The notes under the pieces are model-generated. The model was given only the letters and a program-made list of their open reading frames with translations. It had not been told where the DNA came from and searched no databases. A stretch of 64,000 nt of DNA, taken from positions 62,001 through 126,000 of the forward strand of contig NZ_JANZKX010000005.1 in the NCBI RefSeq assembly GCF_027257975.1, given 5' to 3'. The DNA is from Pelomonas sp. BJYL3 (lineage in GTDB: Bacteria > Pseudomonadota > Gammaproteobacteria > Burkholderiales > Burkholderiaceae_C). Shown one piece after another: positions 59,875 through 64,000 of the stretch (the first letter of the stretch is position 1; each line of letters opens with the position of its first letter). The translations under genes were made by a program, and so were the position numbers.

Positions 59875-62800
59875 TCAGATAAGCGGCACGATGCGGTTCA
59901 GGTCATCGTCCTCGCCAGGCGCCTTGCGCAGCGGCACCAGCTGGTGGTGCAGCACGCCGTGGTGGCCCGGTTGGGTGACCCCGTCGCCCAGCAGGTTGCC
60001 CGCCGGTCCGGCCAGGACGTCGCCCAGGCTCAGCTTGGGTTCGCCGGACTTGCCGTGCTCCGGCGTCGCCGCATGGGCGTCGCCCGAGCTGGCGGCGCTG
60101 CTGGCGGACTCGCCCGTGTCCTTGGCGAACCAGACGTCCGCCATGTCATGGGTCTTGCCGTCGCTGGTCGTGTAGCCGGAGACCAGGCCCACCAGGTTGC
60201 CGTTGTTCACCGCCGTGCCGGTCTGCGCATGCAGGTCCAGCGAGGTGATGCCCAGATCCGCCAGGGCCTTCAGCTCGCCCGCGTCGGTCTTGCCGTCGTG
60301 GTTGGCATCCACCCAGAGCTTGAGCTGGCCGAACTGGGCGTCGGTGGCGTTCAGCGCGCCGTCATGGTTGCTGTCCAGCGTGGCCATGGCCTGGTAGCCG
60401 TTGGCGGCGCGGCTGCCGTCCGCCAGCTGGGTGCCGCTGCCGAACAGTTCCTTGCCGTCGTTGATCTGGCCATCGCCGTTGCGGTCCATGACCAGCAGGC
60501 CGTCGTTGCCGCCCACCCAGCCCCACTTCTGGGCGTTGCCGGTGCCGTTCAGGTCGAAGCTGACGCCCTGGGCCGCCGCGGTCGTCGAGACGCCGTTGCC
60601 GTCCAGGTCCAGCACGATGGGCGAGGTCAGCCACAGGGCATCCAGTTGGGCGCCGGTCATCGCGTGGATCACTTCCGTGGTCAGCGCGCCGAACTGGGTC
60701 ATGTTCAGCTTGGCGATGTCCTCGGACTCCATGCCCAGGATCTGCTCCGTCGTGAGGCTGTGGATCTGCTCCGTGGTCAGCCCGGCGATCTGCGAGGTGG
60801 TCAGGGCCTTGATGTCATCGCTGGCGAGGTGCGAGAACTGGTCCGTCGTGAGCGCGTGGATCTGGGCCGAGCTGAAGGCCGCGATCTGCGTGGTGCTCAG
60901 CGCATTGATGTCATCGCTGCTGAAGGTGCTGATCTGGTCCGTGGTCAGCGCCAGCACCTGGGCCGTGCTCAAGGCGGCGATGTGCTCGGTGCCCAGGGCC
61001 GAGAACTGCTCGGTCGACAGCGCATGCAGGGCGGAGGTCGACAGCAGCTTGATGTCATCGCTGCTGAAGGCCGCCATGTCGGCGCTGTCGATGCCCTTCA
61101 CCTGAGCCGAGGTCAGCAGACCGATCTGCGTGCTGGTGAAGGCATCGATCTGGTCGGAGCTGAAGGCCTGGAGGTCATCAGACTGCAGGGCGCGGAAGGC
61201 CGCCGTGCTCAGGGCGCGGATGTCCTCGGACGAGAAGGTCACGATCTGGTCCGAAGTCATGGCCGTGACCTGGGCCGCGCTGAGCGAGGCCACCTGGTCG
61301 GAGCCCAGGGCCTGGATGTCGGCGGTCTCCCACTTCTGGACCTGCGTCGTCGTCAGCGCGGCCACCTGCACCACGCTCAGCGTCGGCACCTGGTCGCTGG
61401 TCAGGGCGTTCAGCTGGTCGCTGCTCAGGGCGCGGACGGCGAAGGCGTTCAGCGCGCGGAGGTCGTCCGTCTGCATGGCCGCGATCATGCCCACGCTGAT
61501 GCCGGGCACCTGGACCGAGGTCAGGGCCGCCATCTGGGCGGTGCCCATGGCATTGAAGTCGTCCGAGCCCATCGCGTTGATCTGGGCCGAGCTCAGCGCC
61601 GCCACCTGGGTCACCGTCAGCGCGGCGACCTGGTCGGAGGTCAGCGCCACGAACTGGTCGGTGCTGAAGCTGCGCAGGGCTGCAGTGCTCAGGGCACGCA
61701 GGTCATCCGTGGCCAGGGCCGCGATCTGGTCGGAGTGCAGACCGGCGACCTGGTTGGAGGTCAGCCCGCTGTACTGCGCCGTGGTCAGCGCCACCAGCTG
61801 GTCCGTGCCCATGGCGCCCAGCTGGACGCTGCTGATGCCGCGGATGCCGGCACTGCTGATGGCCTGCAGATCCTCGGTCGCCAGCTTCATGAACTGGTCG
61901 GTGCCGATGGCTGCGACCTGCGTCGAGCTCATGGCTGCGTACTGGTCGGTCGTGAAGGCCACCAGGTCCTCGCTGCCCAGGCCGCGGATCTGTGCGCTGG
62001 TCAGCGCATTGACCTGGGCCGTGGTCATGGCGGCGAACTGGTCGGAACCGAGCGTGCCCAGCACATCCGTGCTGATGGCGCGCAGGGCGGCCGTGCTGAT
62101 GGCACGCAGATCGTCCGACTGCATCTTGGCCAGCTGATCACTGCTGAAGCCCACGATCTGGCTGCTGGTGAGGGCCGCGGCCTGGGCCGTGGTCAGTGCC
62201 ACGACTTCATCCGTGGTCAGCGCGGCGATCTGGGCCGAGCTCAGGCTGCGCAGGGCGGCCGTGTTGAGCGCCGCGAAGTCCTCGGTCTGCAGGGCACGCA
62301 GCTGGTCGGTGCCCAGGGCAGAGACCTGCGCCGAGGTGAGCACGGCGAACTGGTCGGTGCCCAGCGCGTTCAGGTCGTCGCTGACCATGCCCTTGATCTG
62401 CGCGCTGGTGAGCGCGGCCACCTGGGCGGTGGTCAGGGCGCCGATCTGGTCAGAGCCGAGGGCACCGATCTGCTCGGTGCCGAGGGCCCGGATGGCCGCG
62501 GTGCTGATCGCACGGAGGTCGTCGGTTTCCAGCGCAGCGATCTGGTCGGTGCTCAGGCCCTTGACCTGCGCACTGGTGAGCGCCGCGGCCTGGGCCGTGG
62601 TCAGTGCCTTGATCTCGTCGGTCGAGAAGCCGCCGAACTGGTTGCCCGGGCTGGTGGCCAGCGAGGCGATCTGGGCCGAGGTGAGGGCCACGATCTGGTC
62701 GGAGGTCAGCGCGGCGATCTGGTCGCTGCTCAGCGCCTTGATCGTGGCGGTGCTGAGGGCGCGCAGGTCGTCGGTCTCGATCTTGGCGATCTGGTCGCTG

Positions 62801-64000
62801 GTGAGGCCGGTGACCTGGCTGCTGGTGAGGGCCGCGGCCTGGGCGGTGCTCAGGGCCACGATCTCATCGGTGGTCAGGGCACCGATCTGGACGGAGCTCA
62901 TGCCACGCAGGGCCGCCGTGTTGATGGCGGCGAGGTCCTCGGTCTGCAGGGTCTTGATCTGGTCGCTCGTCAGGGCGGCCACCTGGCTGGAGCTCAAGGC
63001 CTTGAACTGGTCGGTGCCCAGCGCGTTGAGGTCGTCGCTGGCGAGGCTCTTGAGCTGGCTGCTGGTCAGCGCCTGGACCTGGCTCGTGGTCAGCGCGCCC
63101 AGCTGGTCCGAGGTCAGCTGTGCCAGCTGGTCGGTGCCCAGCGCCTTGATCACCGAGGTGCTCAGGGCACGCAGGTCCTGGGTCTCGAGCTTGATCAGCT
63201 GGTCGCTGGTCAGGCCGCCGATCTGTGCCGAGGTCAGGGACGCCGCCTGGTCGGTGGACAGCCCGATGATCTGGTCGCTGGTCAGCGCGCTCAGCTGCGC
63301 CGAGGTCAGGCCCTTCAGGGCGGCCGTGCTGATGTTGCCGAAGTCGTCGGTGGTCATGGTGCGGATCTGGTCCGTACCGATGGCCGCGATCTGGGCCGAG
63401 CTCAGCACCTTGATCTGGTCGGACACCAGGGCATTGAGGTCGTCGCTGCCCAGGCCCTTGATCTGGGCGGTGGTCAGGGCCGAGACCTGGGCGGTCGTCA
63501 GTGCGCCGATCTGGTCGGAGCCCAGGGCCGCGATCTGCTCGGTGCTGAGGGCCTTGATGGCGGCGGTGCTGATGGCGCGCAGGTCATCGGTCTCGAAGGC
63601 GGCCACCTGGTCGGTGCTCAGACCCTTGACCTGGCTGCTCGTCAGCGCAGCGGCCTGGGCGGTGGTCAGGGCGCGGATGTCGTCCGTGGCGAAGCCGCCG
63701 AACTGGTTGCCCGGTGCGGTCGCCAGGGCCGCGATCTGGGCCGAGGTCAGGGCCACGATCTGGTCAGACGTCAGGGCGGCGATCTGCTCGCTGCCCAGGG
63801 CCTTCAGCGTCCCGGTGTTGAGGGCGCGCAGGTCGTCGGTCTCGAGCTTGGCGATCTGGTCGCTGGTCAGGCCGGCGACCTGGCTGCTGGTCAGCGCGGC
63901 GGCCTGGGCCGTGGTCAGGGCCACGACCTCGTCCGTGGTCAGCGCGCCGAGCTGGACCGAGCTCATGCCACGCAGGGCCGCGGTGTTGATGGAGGCGAAG
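59875..64000 (-). CDS. Giant 8-residue-repeat protein with EF-hand-like C-terminus, 5' end outside window
   Basis: The frame is open to the right edge, giving at least 1,375 residues. Most of it is an 8-residue repeat with consensus ALTSDQIA (variants GLTSDQIA, ALTTAQVA, KLETDDLR, ALSTAAIK). The last 240 residues contain VLDLDGNGVS, DRNGDGQINDGKELFG, LDSNHDGALNATDAQFG and VDANHDGKTDAGEL: DxNxDG calcium sites common in large RTX-type secreted proteins. It is probably exported, perhaps by a type I system, as a surface adhesin or fibre, but no transporter is in view. The ATG at 63966 is internal to the repeat array and not a real start. Confidence 0.85.
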   Translation of the reverse strand, partial: FASINTAALRGMSSVQLGALTTDEVVALTTAQAAALTSSQVAGLTSDQIAKLETDDLRALNTGTLKALGSEQIAALTSDQIVALTSAQIAALATAPGNQFGGFATDDIRALTTAQAAALTSSQVKGLSTDQVAAFETDDLRAISTAAIKALSTEQIAALGSDQIGALTTAQVSALTTAQIKGLGSDDLNALVSDQIKVLSSAQIAAIGTDQIRTMTTDDFGNISTAALKGLTSAQLSALTSDQIIGLSTDQAASLTSAQIGGLTSDQLIKLETQDLRALSTSVIKALGTDQLAQLTSDQLGALTTSQVQALTSSQLKSLASDDLNALGTDQFKALSSSQVAALTSDQIKTLQTEDLAAINTAALRGMSSVQIGALTTDEIVALSTAQAAALTSSQVTGLTSDQIAKIETDDLRALSTATIKALSSDQIAALTSDQIVALTSAQIASLATSPGNQFGGFSTDEIKALTTAQAAALTSAQVKGLSTDQIAALETDDLRAISTAAIRALGTEQIGALGSDQIGALTTAQVAALTSAQIKGMVSDDLNALGTDQFAVLTSAQVSALGTDQLRALQTEDFAALNTAALRSLSSAQIAALTTDEVVALTTAQAAALTSSQIVGFSSDQLAKMQSDDLRAISTAALRAISTDVLGTLGSDQFAAMTTAQVNALTSAQIRGLGSEDLVAFTTDQYAAMSSTQVAAIGTDQFMKLATEDLQAISSAGIRGISSVQLGAMGTDQLVALTTAQYSGLTSNQVAGLHSDQIAALATDDLRALSTAALRSFSTDQFVALTSDQVAALTVTQVAALSSAQINAMGSDDFNAMGTAQMAALTSVQVPGISVGMIAAMQTDDLRALNAFAVRALSSDQLNALTSDQVPTLSVVQVAALTTTQVQKWETADIQALGSDQVASLSAAQVTAMTSDQIVTFSSEDIRALSTAAFRALQSDDLQAFSSDQIDAFTSTQIGLLTSAQVKGIDSADMAAFSSDDIKLLSTSALHALSTEQFSALGTEHIAALSTAQVLALTTDQISTFSSDDINALSTTQIAAFSSAQIHALTTDQFSHLASDDIKALTTSQIAGLTTEQIHSLTTEQILGMESEDIAKLNMTQFGALTTEVIHAMTGAQLDALWLTSPIVLDLDGNGVSTTAAAQGVSFDLNGTGNAQKWGWVGGNDGLLVMDRNGDGQINDGKELFGSGTQLADGSRAANGYQAMATLDSNHDGALNATDAQFGQLKLWVDANHDGKTDAGELKALADLGITSLDLHAQTGTAVNNGNLVGLVSGYTTSDGKTHDMADVWFAKDTGESASSAASSGDAHAATPEHGKSGEPKLSLGDVLAGPAGNLLGDGVTQPGHHGVLHHQLVPLRKAPGEDDDLNRIVPLI
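60640..64000 (-). repeat. 24-base coding repeats in 1,065-base higher-order units
   Basis: About 140 octapeptide units occur in the visible part. Equivalent residues recur at exactly 1,065 bases (355 residues): MSSVQLG begins at 63966, MSSVQIG at 62901 and ISSVQLG at 61836. An insert ALATxPGNQFGGFxTD recurs with the same period in the first two units and is lost in the third. The array ends near 60640, before the calcium-binding part. Confidence 0.85.

Noticed and set aside
60197-62137. Forward frames rich in Ser/Trp/Val opposite the repeat array
   Set aside because: Periodic shadow of the 24-base repeats; no independent evidence of coding.
60640-64000. CRISPR array
   Set aside because: The regular 24-base period is coding and imperfect, with no spacer structure.

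Overview
The window reads as chromosomal DNA of a high-GC (about 70 % by eye) betaproteobacterium of the order Burkholderiales, most like the Roseateles/Rubrivivax/Leptothrix side of the order. Supporting signs are NsrR/NnrS/CcoG nitric-oxide and respiration genes, the anaerobic ubiquinone genes ubiT/ubiV/ubiU, small DUF2788/DUF2789/DUF2249/DUF2189 proteins typical of this group, and the codon bias. This placement is inference from gene content, not a database result. Genes are densely packed with many 1-17 base overlaps. I see no rRNA, CRISPR array, intact insertion sequence or prophage; there is one tRNA (Ala, CGC).

Layout. 1-7.1 kb: end of an RluA-type pseudouridine synthase, a dual-specificity-type phosphatase, an MFS exporter with a Cys-motif regulator, a TPR protein, a diguanylate cyclase with two near-identical PAS-like modules, a hotdog thioesterase and a TlpA-like thioredoxin. 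7.1-13.8 kb: a divergon in which an ArsR-family regulator plus rhodanese faces an RND pump operon that ends in DUF2892, TrxC, OsmC and DUF2892 genes, with a perfect inverted repeat between them; it looks like a reactive-sulfur or thiol-stress regulon. 13.9-16.7 kb: a PotD-like periplasmic binding protein translationally coupled to a membrane diguanylate cyclase, arranged like the NspS/MbaA polyamine sensor. 16.7-21.7 kb: DUF2249, NnrS, NsrR, CcoG, DUF59 and a membrane protein in one leftward operon behind an FNR/Dnr-type box. 21.8-26.9 kb: an indolepyruvate decarboxylase-like enzyme, ubiT/V/U and a divergent CRP/FNR-family regulator with its own TTGAT-type box.

28.9-39.8 kb: a copper/silver resistance island (two small Cys-rich proteins, two TolC-type proteins, a multicopper oxidase, DUF411, CusF, a CusB-CusF fusion and CusA), led by a MerR/CueR-style promoter with a 19-base spacer. 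39.9-45.7 kb: orphan ModA; a GH15 glucoamylase/trehalase-type enzyme divergent from otsA (fused to a membrane sensor-like domain) and otsB. 45.7-47.3 kb: a chemoreceptor. 47.3-56.9 kb looks accessory: a 760-base gene-poor stretch, a kelch protein, a ricin-type lectin, then a six-gene leftward operon with overlapping or nearly abutting genes (KAS III, SDR, MBL hydrolase, F390/PaaK-like adenylating enzyme, HxxxD acyltransferase, fatty acid desaturase). This is the best candidate here for an uncharacterised biosynthetic system. 57-59.8 kb: tRNA-Ala, an alpha/beta hydrolase and three membrane proteins. From 59.9 kb to the right edge runs the C-terminal part of a giant protein made of 8-residue repeats, organised in exact 1,065-base higher-order units and ending in EF-hand-like calcium motifs.

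A 16-base sequence, GGGGTCAGGTCTTGCC, occurs three times exactly and once as a 15-base match, at gene edges and inside a coding region. This suggests a dispersed genomic repeat.
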